This document shows, one piece after another, positions 1 to 6,187 of a stretch of DNA of 7,713 bases. Location: positions 1 through 7,713 of the forward strand of contig JACCYC010000077.1 of assembly GCA_013696665.1 (NCBI GenBank), read 5' to 3'. This DNA comes from Burkholderiaceae bacterium (GTDB lineage Bacteria; Pseudomonadota; Gammaproteobacteria; Burkholderiales; Burkholderiaceae_F). The notes under the pieces are model-generated. The model saw nothing but the letters and a program-made list of their open reading frames with translations. It did not search any database and was not told where the DNA came from. Both the position numbers and the translations under genes were made by a program. The stretch's first letter is position 1; each line of letters starts with the position of its first letter.

Positions 1-1
1 G

Positions 2-1249
2 GTCGCTGGTATTTCATTTACGCGTGATCAGATGTACTTCCGCACGTCGTTGGATGCGCCGCGCTACAAAGTCATGCGTGTAGCGCTTGCCAGGCCCGAT
101 CTGTCCCAGGCCGTGCCGGTCATTGCACCCGGGCGTGATGTGGTGGTTTCGATTGCCGCCGCAAACGACGCGCTGTACGTCACACAGCGGCGCGGCGTTA
201 TCACGACGCTGCTGCGGGTTCCGCACGCGCAAGGAAGCCGGCAGGTCAACGTTGAACAGATCGCACTCCCGATCAGCGGTTCTGCCTTATTGGTCGACGT
301 CGACCCGCAGTTAACAGGCGCGGTGCTGTCGATTGCCGGATGGACGCGCGCTTCAAAGCCGTATTTTTACGACCCCGCCGGAAAAAAGATCGCGCTTCTG
401 AATCTGGTTCGACCCGGCGCCTTCGATGCACCCCAGGACATCGAAGCACGCGAGGTTTCTATAAAGAGTCACGATGGCGTTGAGATTCCGGTGTCGGTGC
501 TGGTGCGAAAAGACACGAAGCTTGACGGCAACAATCCGACCATCGTCTATGGCTACGGGTCGTACGGGATTACCGAAGAGCCATTTTTCAGCCCGCGCGT
601 GTACGCATGGCTCGAGCGCGGCGGCGTGTACGCGTTTGCGCACGTGCGCGGCAGCGGCGCACTGGGTGAGGACTGGCACAACGCGGGACGCAAGGCGACC
701 AAATCAAACACGTGGAAGGACGGGATCGCTGTTGCCGAATGGCTGATTGCCAACCGCTACACGTCGCGCGAGCGCATCGGTATTTACGGGGGAAGCGCCG
801 GGGGGATTTTTGTTGGACGGGCTATTACCGAGCGGCCTGAGTTGTTTGCCGCCGCGGTACCCAGCGTCGGCGTGATGGATATGGTGCGAACCGAATCGAG
901 CGCCAACGGCGTGGCCAACATTCCGGAATTTGGCACTATCAAAAAGGAAGATGAGTTCCGTGCGCTATTGGCGATGAGCAGTTACCACCACATCAAGGAT
1001 GCAGTGAAATATCCTGCGGTGATGCTGGTGCACGGCGTCAACGACACGCGGGTCGACGTCTGGCAGTCAGCCAAATTTGCAGCGCGACTGGCTTCGGCCC
1101 AGACCGAGGGCAAGCCGGTTCTGATGCGGCTCGACTACGACCTTGGCCATGGGCAGGGCGGGACACGTACTCAGCAACAACTGCAATCAGCCGACATCTG
1201 GTCGTTCTTCCTGTGGCAATTCGGCGTGGCCGAATTCCAGCCGAAATAG
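2..1249 (+). CDS. Prolyl oligopeptidase family serine peptidase (S9A), C-terminal part, 5'-truncated
   Basis: Hydrolyses peptide bonds in short peptides, probably after proline, by a Ser-Asp-His mechanism. The frame is open to the left edge, so the true start and any signal peptide lie outside the window; the visible ~415 codons compare with about 700 in whole family members. Numbering from the first visible Met (position 32), residues 1-145 look like the last blades of the beta-propeller (APRYKVMRV, FYDPAGKK). Residues 150-405 form the alpha/beta-hydrolase domain. Visible key sites are YGYGSYG with Tyr175 as the likely oxyanion tyrosine, the nucleophile Ser255 in YGGSAGG, Asp338 in GVNDTRV (with Arg340), and His373 in DLGHGQGG. 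The well-studied POPs have GGSNGG, so the Asn after Ser is Ala here; the backbone contact should survive. Cellular location cannot be judged. It converges on the DUF2486-like gene with 10 bases between stops. Family assignment is firm; exact specificity is inferred. Confidence 0.93.
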   Translation, partial: VAGISFTRDQMYFRTSLDAPRYKVMRVALARPDLSQAVPVIAPGRDVVVSIAAANDALYVTQRRGVITTLLRVPHAQGSRQVNVEQIALPISGSALLVDVDPQLTGAVLSIAGWTRASKPYFYDPAGKKIALLNLVRPGAFDAPQDIEAREVSIKSHDGVEIPVSVLVRKDTKLDGNNPTIVYGYGSYGITEEPFFSPRVYAWLERGGVYAFAHVRGSGALGEDWHNAGRKATKSNTWKDGIAVAEWLIANRYTSRERIGIYGGSAGGIFVGRAITERPELFAAAVPSVGVMDMVRTESSANGVANIPEFGTIKKEDEFRALLAMSSYHHIKDAVKYPAVMLVHGVNDTRVDVWQSAKFAARLASAQTEGKPVLMRLDYDLGHGQGGTRTQQQLQSADIWSFFLWQFGVAEFQPK

Positions 1250-1259
1250 CGCCGCTGCT

Positions 1260-1805
1260 TTACTCCGACAAGGTTCGCTGCAGAGCAATCTCAGCAGCGA
1301 TTGCGCGCGCGATTGTTTCGCGCACTGTTGAGTCGAGCGCCGGGCGCAAATCGGAAACCAGCGCGGTCAGCGCACGCACCAGAGTCGGTTGCAGCCGCTC
1401 CTGCACTTGGCGCTCGAGTTCGGCGGACAACTGGGGCTGCAACTGCCGCAACAAACTCTCACCCAGCTGCGCTTCTATTTTGTCCCAATCAATGGCTTGC
1501 GGAGTCGCTTGCACAGGCAGTGATGGAGCGAACGCGGGCGGTGCCGACCAAGGGGGTCGCGCCGGCTCGCGCGGTCGGGGTGGAGGCGCTTCAGCTGGCG
1601 CGACAGTAGAGTTCACGAAAGAGGGTGACACCGCAGGGGGACTCACCACCGGGGGCGGCGGCTGCGGCAGAGAAATATCGAGATCGAGAGACGGCAGCGT
1701 CAAGCGCTCGGTCAATACCGGAATCGTCGCGTCATCGGGCATTACTTTGCCGCCGGGCTGCGTCAGTCGTTCCAGGTCGGTCGACTTTCGCGGGCTAGTC
1801 GCCAT
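1260..1805 (-). CDS. Proline-rich DUF2486-like protein, function unknown
   Basis: Last gene of the pepA-holC operon, 181 aa, role unknown. Three zones can be seen: a short N-terminal segment with DDATIPVLTERL (residues 24-35); a proline-rich, probably disordered stretch (about 37-103, with runs such as PQPPPPVV and PPPRPREPARPP); and a C-terminal helical part (about 105-180) rich in Leu, Gln, Glu, Arg and Ala that could oligomerise. There is no signal peptide or membrane segment, so it is probably cytoplasmic. I assign it to DUF2486 from memory, based on the IPVLTE-type motif, the proline-rich middle and the position after holC in Burkholderiales. The ATG at 1805 overlaps the end of holC by 11 bases, which suggests translational coupling. 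An alternative ATG at residue 22 (1742-1740) lies just before the conserved motif and could be the real start. Neither start has a strong Shine-Dalgarno sequence. Confidence 0.8.
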   Translation of the reverse strand: MATSPRKSTDLERLTQPGGKVMPDDATIPVLTERLTLPSLDLDISLPQPPPPVVSPPAVSPSFVNSTVAPAEAPPPRPREPARPPWSAPPAFAPSLPVQATPQAIDWDKIEAQLGESLLRQLQPQLSAELERQVQERLQPTLVRALTALVSDLRPALDSTVRETIARAIAAEIALQRTLSE

Positions 1806-2289
1806 GGGTTATCTCGATCGCGGAAGGTTCGAACCCGTTGTCCCGATAGGTCTTGAAGCGTACGCGCGCGCACTTTCGATCGTTTTCGTCGCGGGACACG
1901 ACTTCGATGACGCGTCGATAGCGCGTGAAAAGTTTTTCAAAGCGCGGCGGAACATCGTCATCGAGCGTGAGCAATACATCGCTGTCGGGCGCTGTGTCGG
2001 AGTCAAGAGCCAGCAGCACCGGTGTGTTCAGCGCAAGGGGCGAATCGACGTACACGTGCGGCACGAAGTCGAGCGCCGAGAAAGTCCACAGCACGCTGTC
2101 GAACTGCAGCAGTCGCTCGGCGTCGCGCGTATAAACGACCGCGCGGTTTCCAGCGGCACGCGCCTTGCGTATCACGCGGCACGCGTAATGCACGCGATGG
2201 CTCACTCCGGTGTAGAAATCGATCCGCGTGCGGCGTTCGCTGTCCGGCGCAACCGCCGGTTCGGCGACGAGCGCGTCACCGACTGGCAC
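1795..2289 (-). CDS. holC: DNA polymerase III subunit chi
   Basis: Chi is a replisome accessory subunit: with psi it ties the clamp loader to single-stranded DNA-binding protein. The core starts at TRIDFYTGV (residues 21-29) and contains the chi landmarks FVPHVYVD (75-82), NTPVLLALD (88-96), DVLLTLDDDVPP (104-115) and the C-terminal ARVRFKTYRDNGF (141-153). Aligned from memory with E. coli chi, the SSB-tail contacts Lys124, Arg128 and Tyr131 correspond to Arg138, Arg142 and Phe145, so the binding pocket appears kept with conservative changes. Length is 164 aa against 147 in E. coli. The start is GTG at 2289-2287, and no ATG, GTG or TTG occurs in frame before the core. This gives about 20 extra residues (VGDALVAEPAVAPDSERR) and a 14-base overlap with the pepA end. 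No Shine-Dalgarno sequence stands out, so translation probably depends on ribosomes finishing pepA. Confidence 0.93.
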   Translation of the reverse strand: MPVGDALVAEPAVAPDSERRTRIDFYTGVSHRVHYACRVIRKARAAGNRAVVYTRDAERLLQFDSVLWTFSALDFVPHVYVDSPLALNTPVLLALDSDTAPDSDVLLTLDDDVPPRFEKLFTRYRRVIEVVSRDENDRKCARVRFKTYRDNGFEPSAIEITHGD

Positions 2290-3754
2290 GGTCGATCAGG
2301 AACTGCGTTAGCAACGGAACCGGCCGCCCGGTGGCGCCTTTAGCGGCACCGCCCTTCCAGGCGGTGCCCGCGATATCAAGGTGAGCCCATGGATAAGCCT
2401 TGGTAAACCGCGCAAGAAAGCACGCGGCGATCACCGCACCGGCACCCGGCGTCCCAATATTGGCCATATCCGCAAAGTTCGATTTCAGCTGCTCCTGATA
2501 GTCTTCGTCGAGCGGCATCCGCCACGCCAAGTCGCCGGACTCACGGCTCGCAGCCATCAACTGGTTCGCAAGCGCATCATCATTCGAAAACAACCCCGAG
2601 TTGACGCCTCCCAGCGCCACCACACACGCGCCGGTCAAGGTGGCGATGTTGATCACAGCAGATGGTTTGAAGCGCTCGCTGTAAGTCAGGGCGTCGCACA
2701 AGATGAGTCGGCCCTCGGCATCGGTGTTCAGTATCTCGATTGTTTGCCCCGACATCGAAGTGACGATGTCGCCCGGCTTGACCGCCGCGCCGGACGGCAT
2801 GTTCTCGCAAGCCGCGACCACGCCAACGACGTTTATCTTGAGCTTTAGCTCTGCCAAGGCGCGCAGGGTCCCGAGGACACTGGCGGCTCCGCACATATCG
2901 AACTTCATCTCGTCCATTGCCGCACCGGGCTTGATGGAGATTCCGCCCGAGTCGAATGTGATGCCCTTGCCGACCAAAACGATCGGGGCGCCCTTGGCCG
3001 CGCCTTTGTACTTAAGCACGATCAAACGCGGTGGTTGCTCCGAACCTCTGGCCACGGACAGAAATGAGCCCATCTTCAGCGCTTCCATCTGCTTCGTCTC
3101 GAGCACTTCGACGTCGAGCTTCCACTTCTTCGCCATCTGGCGTGCTTCATCGGCGAGAAAGCTCGGCGTGCAGATGTTCGGTGGCAGGTTGCCCAGGCGC
3201 TTGGCGAGCTCCATGCCGTTGGAAATGGCCGCGCCATAGCGAAGCCCGCGTTCCGACGGCGCGCTGCGTGTCTTGGATAGCACTGCGACCGTTTCGGCAC
3301 CCTGCGTTACAGGTTCGCGCTTGCTTTTCAACTCATCAGTGCGGAACGCCGTTTCGCGTGCGGCGATCGCGACGTTGCAAGCTTGCCATTCGGCATCGCG
3401 CCCCTTCACCTGCCAATCAAGTGCGGCAACCGCTACCTTTTTGGCCGCCCCATTGAATGCTTTCAAACTGCTGCGGACCGCATCACTGAACGCACGCTCG
3501 TTGAAGTCGTCCTTGCTTCCGAGTCCGGTCAACAGAACTCGTGGTGCCGCGACGCCCTTAAGCCCCAGCAACGGCAAAAACGCGCCCCGTTTGCCGGTCA
3601 TGTCCCCGCTTTTGACGGCTGCATTGATCGCGCCGCTGCATGCACGATCAAGGGCTCTGGCCGAGGGTGTCAACTCGCCGCCCGCATGCACGCCAACGAT
3701 AATGGCATCGGTCTTGACTGCCTCGGGCCGCCCGACTGCTGTGATAAATTCCAT
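2276..3754 (-). CDS. pepA: Leucyl aminopeptidase (M17), cytosolic
   Basis: A cytosolic two-metal aminopeptidase that removes N-terminal residues, preferring leucine, from peptides; it works as a hexamer in the family. At 492 aa it is full length (E. coli PepA has 503). The catalytic domain is complete: the metal ligands are Lys263 and Asp268 (VGKGITFDSGG), Asp286 (MKFDMCGA), and Asp345 and Glu347 in the M17 signature NTDAEGRL (343-350). The catalytic Lys275 (SIKPG) and Arg349 are present. All are offset by exactly seven from the E. coli positions. Residues 1-165 are the less conserved N-terminal domain. The ATG at 3754 has an AAGGA ribosome binding site five bases upstream. It is the first gene of the operon with holC and the DUF2486-like gene, and is divergent from lptF. 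In E. coli PepA also binds DNA as a regulator; nothing here shows whether this one does. Confidence 0.97.
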   Translation of the reverse strand: MEFITAVGRPEAVKTDAIIVGVHAGGELTPSARALDRACSGAINAAVKSGDMTGKRGAFLPLLGLKGVAAPRVLLTGLGSKDDFNERAFSDAVRSSLKAFNGAAKKVAVAALDWQVKGRDAEWQACNVAIAARETAFRTDELKSKREPVTQGAETVAVLSKTRSAPSERGLRYGAAISNGMELAKRLGNLPPNICTPSFLADEARQMAKKWKLDVEVLETKQMEALKMGSFLSVARGSEQPPRLIVLKYKGAAKGAPIVLVGKGITFDSGGISIKPGAAMDEMKFDMCGAASVLGTLRALAELKLKINVVGVVAACENMPSGAAVKPGDIVTSMSGQTIEILNTDAEGRLILCDALTYSERFKPSAVINIATLTGACVVALGGVNSGLFSNDDALANQLMAASRESGDLAWRMPLDEDYQEQLKSNFADMANIGTPGAGAVIAACFLARFTKAYPWAHLDIAGTAWKGGAAKGATGRPVPLLTQFLIDRASR

Positions 3755-3759
3755 CGGCT

Positions 3760-3764
3760 TCCTT
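3760..3764 (-). promoter_or_regulatory. Ribosome binding site of pepA
   Basis: Read on the - strand, the bases before the pepA ATG are GACGAAGGAAGCCG. AAGGA sits five bases from the start codon, which supports the ATG at 3754 as the true start. It is the clearest Shine-Dalgarno sequence in the window; lptF, lptG, holC and the DUF2486-like gene have weak ones or none. Confidence 0.7.
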
Positions 3765-3841
3765 CGTCTCTCTTGTTTTTTCGCTCAGCTATCCAGCTCG
3801 TTTGATCACAGCGCGACTCGCGGTCATCGGTAGCGCAACGT

Positions 3842-3856
3842 CGCTCGCGGCGAGCG
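3842..3856. repeat. Perfect 15-base dyad, possible operator
   Basis: CGCTCGC-G-GCGAGCG is an exact inverted repeat with seven-base arms around a single central base. It lies between the divergent pepA and lptF operons, five bases from the possible -10 element. A protein bound here would cover the spacer of an lptF promoter and the start region of a pepA promoter. In GC-rich DNA such dyads also occur by chance, and no regulator can be named. Confidence 0.4.
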
Positions 3857-3860
3857 CGGC

Positions 3861-3868
3861 AGTATATC
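3861..3868. promoter_or_regulatory. Possible -10 element usable on both strands
   Basis: The sequence AGTATATC reads TATACT on the - strand (one mismatch from TATAAT) and TATATC on the + strand. It would place transcription starts about 100 bases before pepA and about 37 bases before lptF. No good -35 hexamer lies at 16-18 bases in either direction, so this is only a candidate. It is the most AT-rich, -10-like word in the otherwise GC-rich middle of the divergent region. Confidence 0.3.
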
Positions 3869-3911
3869 GCCCTGATCGCTGGAAACCGGCAGGGCACCGG
3901 ACCGTGGCACG

Positions 3912-5039
3912 ATGATTTTCGGACGTGCGATTGTCTCCGAATTAGCCAACGCTGCGAGCGCCGTGTTCACGGTGCTGTTCTCGATTATTTTTTCGGTTGG
4001 GCTGGTGCGCATCATTGGCCAGGCGGCGGGTGGCCGGGTCGACAATCAGGCGGTATTCGAGCTGGTCGCACTGACGGCGCTGACGTGGCTTCCGATCATT
4101 CTGACTTTGACCCTGTTTATCTCGGTGCTAATGGCACTCACACGCGCCTACCGTGATTCCGAGATGGTCGTGTGGTTCACCTCAGGTCGAAGCCTGACCG
4201 CGTGGATCTGGCCGGTGCTGCGTTTTGCCTGGCCGATTATCGTATCGATTGCGTTGCTCGCGCTCTTTGTCACGCCATGGGCCAATGCGCAGATCGACGA
4301 AAGCCGCGACCGGTTCGCAAAACGCGATGACGTGAGCCGCGTTGCTCCGGGGCGCTTCATTGAATCGGGCGGTACTGATCGAGTGTTCTTCGTCGAGTCG
4401 GTCGACTTGAAAGACGGACAGGTGCGCAACGTGTTCGTCAGCATGCGCAGCCAGGGCCGCGAAGGGTTAATCGTTGCGGCTGAGGGCATCATCGAAGTTG
4501 AACAAAATGGCGATCGCTTTCTGGTGCTTAAACGGGGCCGCCGCTACGAGGGGACGCCCGGGAAGCTCGAGTATCGAACCATGGAGTTTGACCGCTATGC
4601 GATCCGGCTTGAGACGCGCGCGGATCAGCCGATTGGCGAGCGTCGCGCAAAGACGCTGACGTTGATGCAGCTGATGGCCAATCCGACGCAGCTCAACCTG
4701 GGTGAAATCATGTGGCGCAGCGGCTTGCCAGTGGTGGCGCTTCTGGTCACGCTGCTTGCGATTCCCTTGGCCTACGTCAATCCGCGCGTCGGGCGATCAT
4801 TCAACCTGATCGCCGCCGTGCTGCTGTTTGCGCTGTATCTAAATGTGCTCAATACCGTGCAGGCTTATGTGCAGCAAGGCCGACTGGCATTTGGCATCGG
4901 TGTCTGGCTGGTACACGCGGTGGTGCTGCTTCTGGTGGTGGTGTTATTCCTGCGACGCGTTCATATGCAGCGCTGGGTGCCGCGCTGGCTCGCGCCGTCT
5001 TTCAGACTTGTTAATAGGCACCCGGCGGACGCCGCATGA
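3912..5039 (+). CDS. lptF: LPS export ABC transporter permease LptF
   Basis: LptF is one of the two inner-membrane subunits of the LptB2FG transporter, which pulls lipopolysaccharide out of the inner membrane and passes it to LptC and the periplasmic bridge. The 375 aa show the family layout: membrane helices at about 15-35, 50-76 and 99-122, a periplasmic beta-jellyroll domain at about 125-245, then helices at about 268-289, 297-316 and 328-348. The cytoplasmic segment RAYRDSEMVVWFTSGRS (78-94) is the likely coupling helix that contacts the LptB ATPase. The start MIFGRAIVSEL matches the usual N-terminus of betaproteobacterial LptF, which decides for the ATG at 3912 despite a poor Shine-Dalgarno sequence. 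Its stop overlaps the lptG start as ATGA. LptB, LptC, LptA and LptD are not in this window and must be encoded elsewhere. Confidence 0.96.
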   Translation: MIFGRAIVSELANAASAVFTVLFSIIFSVGLVRIIGQAAGGRVDNQAVFELVALTALTWLPIILTLTLFISVLMALTRAYRDSEMVVWFTSGRSLTAWIWPVLRFAWPIIVSIALLALFVTPWANAQIDESRDRFAKRDDVSRVAPGRFIESGGTDRVFFVESVDLKDGQVRNVFVSMRSQGREGLIVAAEGIIEVEQNGDRFLVLKRGRRYEGTPGKLEYRTMEFDRYAIRLETRADQPIGERRAKTLTLMQLMANPTQLNLGEIMWRSGLPVVALLVTLLAIPLAYVNPRVGRSFNLIAAVLLFALYLNVLNTVQAYVQQGRLAFGIGVWLVHAVVLLLVVVLFLRRVHMQRWVPRWLAPSFRLVNRHPADAA

Positions 5040-6178
5040 GAACGATCCGCCGCTATTTGTGGGCCGAGATAGCGAGTGCCACGCTGTTCGTGCTGTTTGC
5101 GCTGCTCGCGCTATTCCTGTTTTTTGACATGGTGGCGCAGCTCGATGAGATCGGCCAGCGTGGCTTTCGCTTCCGCGACGCGTTGTTCTTCGTGGGGCTG
5201 ACGTTGCCGTCGCGCATGTACGAGTTAATGCCGATCGCAGCCTTGATCGGAACGATCTACACGCTGTCAAAGCTGGCTGCGAATTCCGAATTCACCATCA
5301 TGCGAGTTTCTGGAATGAGCACGCGCAGGTTAATGAATAACCTGCTTGGCATCGGCGTCGTGATGGTCGCGTTGACCTATCTGCTGGGCGAGTTCATTTC
5401 GCCGCCGGCCGAGCAGCTGGCGCAGAAAGTCCGATTGCAGGCGACTGGCGGGACTGACGGCGTGCGAGAGTTTCGCTCGGGTGTGTGGGTGCGCGATGTG
5501 GTGAAAGATCCCGGAGGCCGCGTGGCGGCTTTCCGCTTCATCAATGTGCGTCGGGTAGGTGTCGATGCCGACACGCGCGATTGGAGGGTTTTCGAATTCG
5601 ATCGCGATTACAAGCTGCGTTCAATCCTCACTGCAGAAACCGGACGTTACGAAGCGGGCCGGGGCTGGACGCTGACTAATGTGGTCGAGACCAAATTGCC
5701 GGGGCCGATCGCTACCGCGTCGGTGCAACAGATGGCAGCGGCCAGAACTCAGGTGGTTCGCACCGCAGATCTCGCCTGGCCTTCCGAGCTGAAGCCCGAT
5801 ATTTTCGGAGTGATGATCGTGCAGCCGGAGCGCATGGCGGGCTGGGATCTTGCGCAATACATCCAGCATCTTTCCGACAATCGGCAACAGACCGAGCGCT
5901 TTGAGATTGCGTTCTGGAGCAAGCTGTTTTACCCGTGGGCAATAGTCGTCATGATGGTGCTGGCACTTCCTTTCGCATTTCTGCACGTGCGATCGGGCGG
6001 GGTCAGCTTCAAGATTTTTGCAGGCGTGATGATTGGCGTTGCGTTTTACGGGCTTAACAAATTATTGGCGCACTTGGGTTTGCTCAATACGTGGCCGCCC
6101 ATTGTCGTGGCGGCACTTCCCAGCCTGGTGGTGCTCGCCCTGGCGATGAGCACGTTGTACTGGATCGAGCGGCGGTAG
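5036..6178 (+). CDS. lptG: LPS export ABC transporter permease LptG
   Basis: LptG pairs with LptF in the LptB2FG complex and lines the path that LPS takes out of the inner membrane. The 380 aa have helices at about 12-33, 58-80 and 101-121, a periplasmic jellyroll domain at about 125-255 (GVWVRD, the FINVRRV strand, FEFDRDYKLRSIL), and helices at about 299-318, 326-346 and 354-376. The segment KLAANSEFTIMRVSGMS (79-95) is the expected LptB-coupling helix and resembles the SE-x3-M-x2-SG pattern of E. coli LptG. The ATG at 5036 overlaps the lptF stop by four bases, so the two subunits are translationally coupled and likely made in equal amounts. The TAG stop ends at 6178, and the stop codon of the convergent glucan synthase gene begins at the next base. 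Confidence 0.96.
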   Translation: MRTIRRYLWAEIASATLFVLFALLALFLFFDMVAQLDEIGQRGFRFRDALFFVGLTLPSRMYELMPIAALIGTIYTLSKLAANSEFTIMRVSGMSTRRLMNNLLGIGVVMVALTYLLGEFISPPAEQLAQKVRLQATGGTDGVREFRSGVWVRDVVKDPGGRVAAFRFINVRRVGVDADTRDWRVFEFDRDYKLRSILTAETGRYEAGRGWTLTNVVETKLPGPIATASVQQMAAARTQVVRTADLAWPSELKPDIFGVMIVQPERMAGWDLAQYIQHLSDNRQQTERFEIAFWSKLFYPWAIVVMMVLALPFAFLHVRSGGVSFKIFAGVMIGVAFYGLNKLLAHLGLLNTWPPIVVAALPSLVVLALAMSTLYWIERR

Positions 6179-6187
6179 TTAATTACC
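6174..6187. repeat. Near-palindrome spanning the two convergent stop codons
   Basis: GGTAGTTAATTACC is a 14-base palindrome with one non-Watson-Crick position (G6178 opposite T6183). It contains the lptG stop (TAG) and the - strand stop (TAA) of the glucan synthase gene. It has no GC-rich stem or T tract, so it is not a typical intrinsic terminator. Since paired stop codons themselves favour such symmetry, it may have no function. Confidence 0.35.

Larger units (their letters stand above)
3755..3911. promoter_or_regulatory. Divergent promoter region between pepA and lptF
   Basis: This is the only real intergenic region in the window, and it separates the start codons of two operons that run apart, so it must hold promoters for both. 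It contains the pepA ribosome binding site, a T-rich run near 3770-3781 that lies in the pepA leader, a TTGATC at 3802-3807 with no good -10 partner at the usual spacing, a perfect 15-base dyad at 3842-3856, and an overlapping TATACT (- strand) / TATATC (+ strand) at 3861-3868. The location is certain; the exact promoter elements are not. lptF has no convincing Shine-Dalgarno sequence close to its ATG. Confidence 0.6.

Noticed and set aside
1253..1299. Inverted repeat CGCTGCT...AGCAGCG across the convergent junction
   Set aside because: Seven-base arms with a loop of 33 bases and no T tract; expected by chance in this composition.
1307..1323. Hairpin GCGCGA-TTGTT-TCGCGC as a terminator for the S9 peptidase
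   Set aside because: Only six pairs, no T tract after it in either direction, and it lies within the coding region of the DUF2486-like gene.
1213..2343. Long + strand reading frame (376 codons) opposite the DUF2486-like and holC genes
   Set aside because: It starts inside the S9 peptidase gene and runs antisense to two genes with clear support. Its translation is low-complexity Arg/Gly/Ser-rich with no family resemblance, as expected of antisense frames in GC-rich DNA.
3802..3830. TTGATC as a -35 element for lptF
   Set aside because: At 17 bases downstream the sequence is CATCGG, which does not resemble a -10 element.
3273..3833. + strand frame (186 codons) opposite the start of pepA and into the intergenic region
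   Set aside because: Shadow of pepA; it has no recognisable domain and would run against the PepA frame, whose catalytic residues are all intact.
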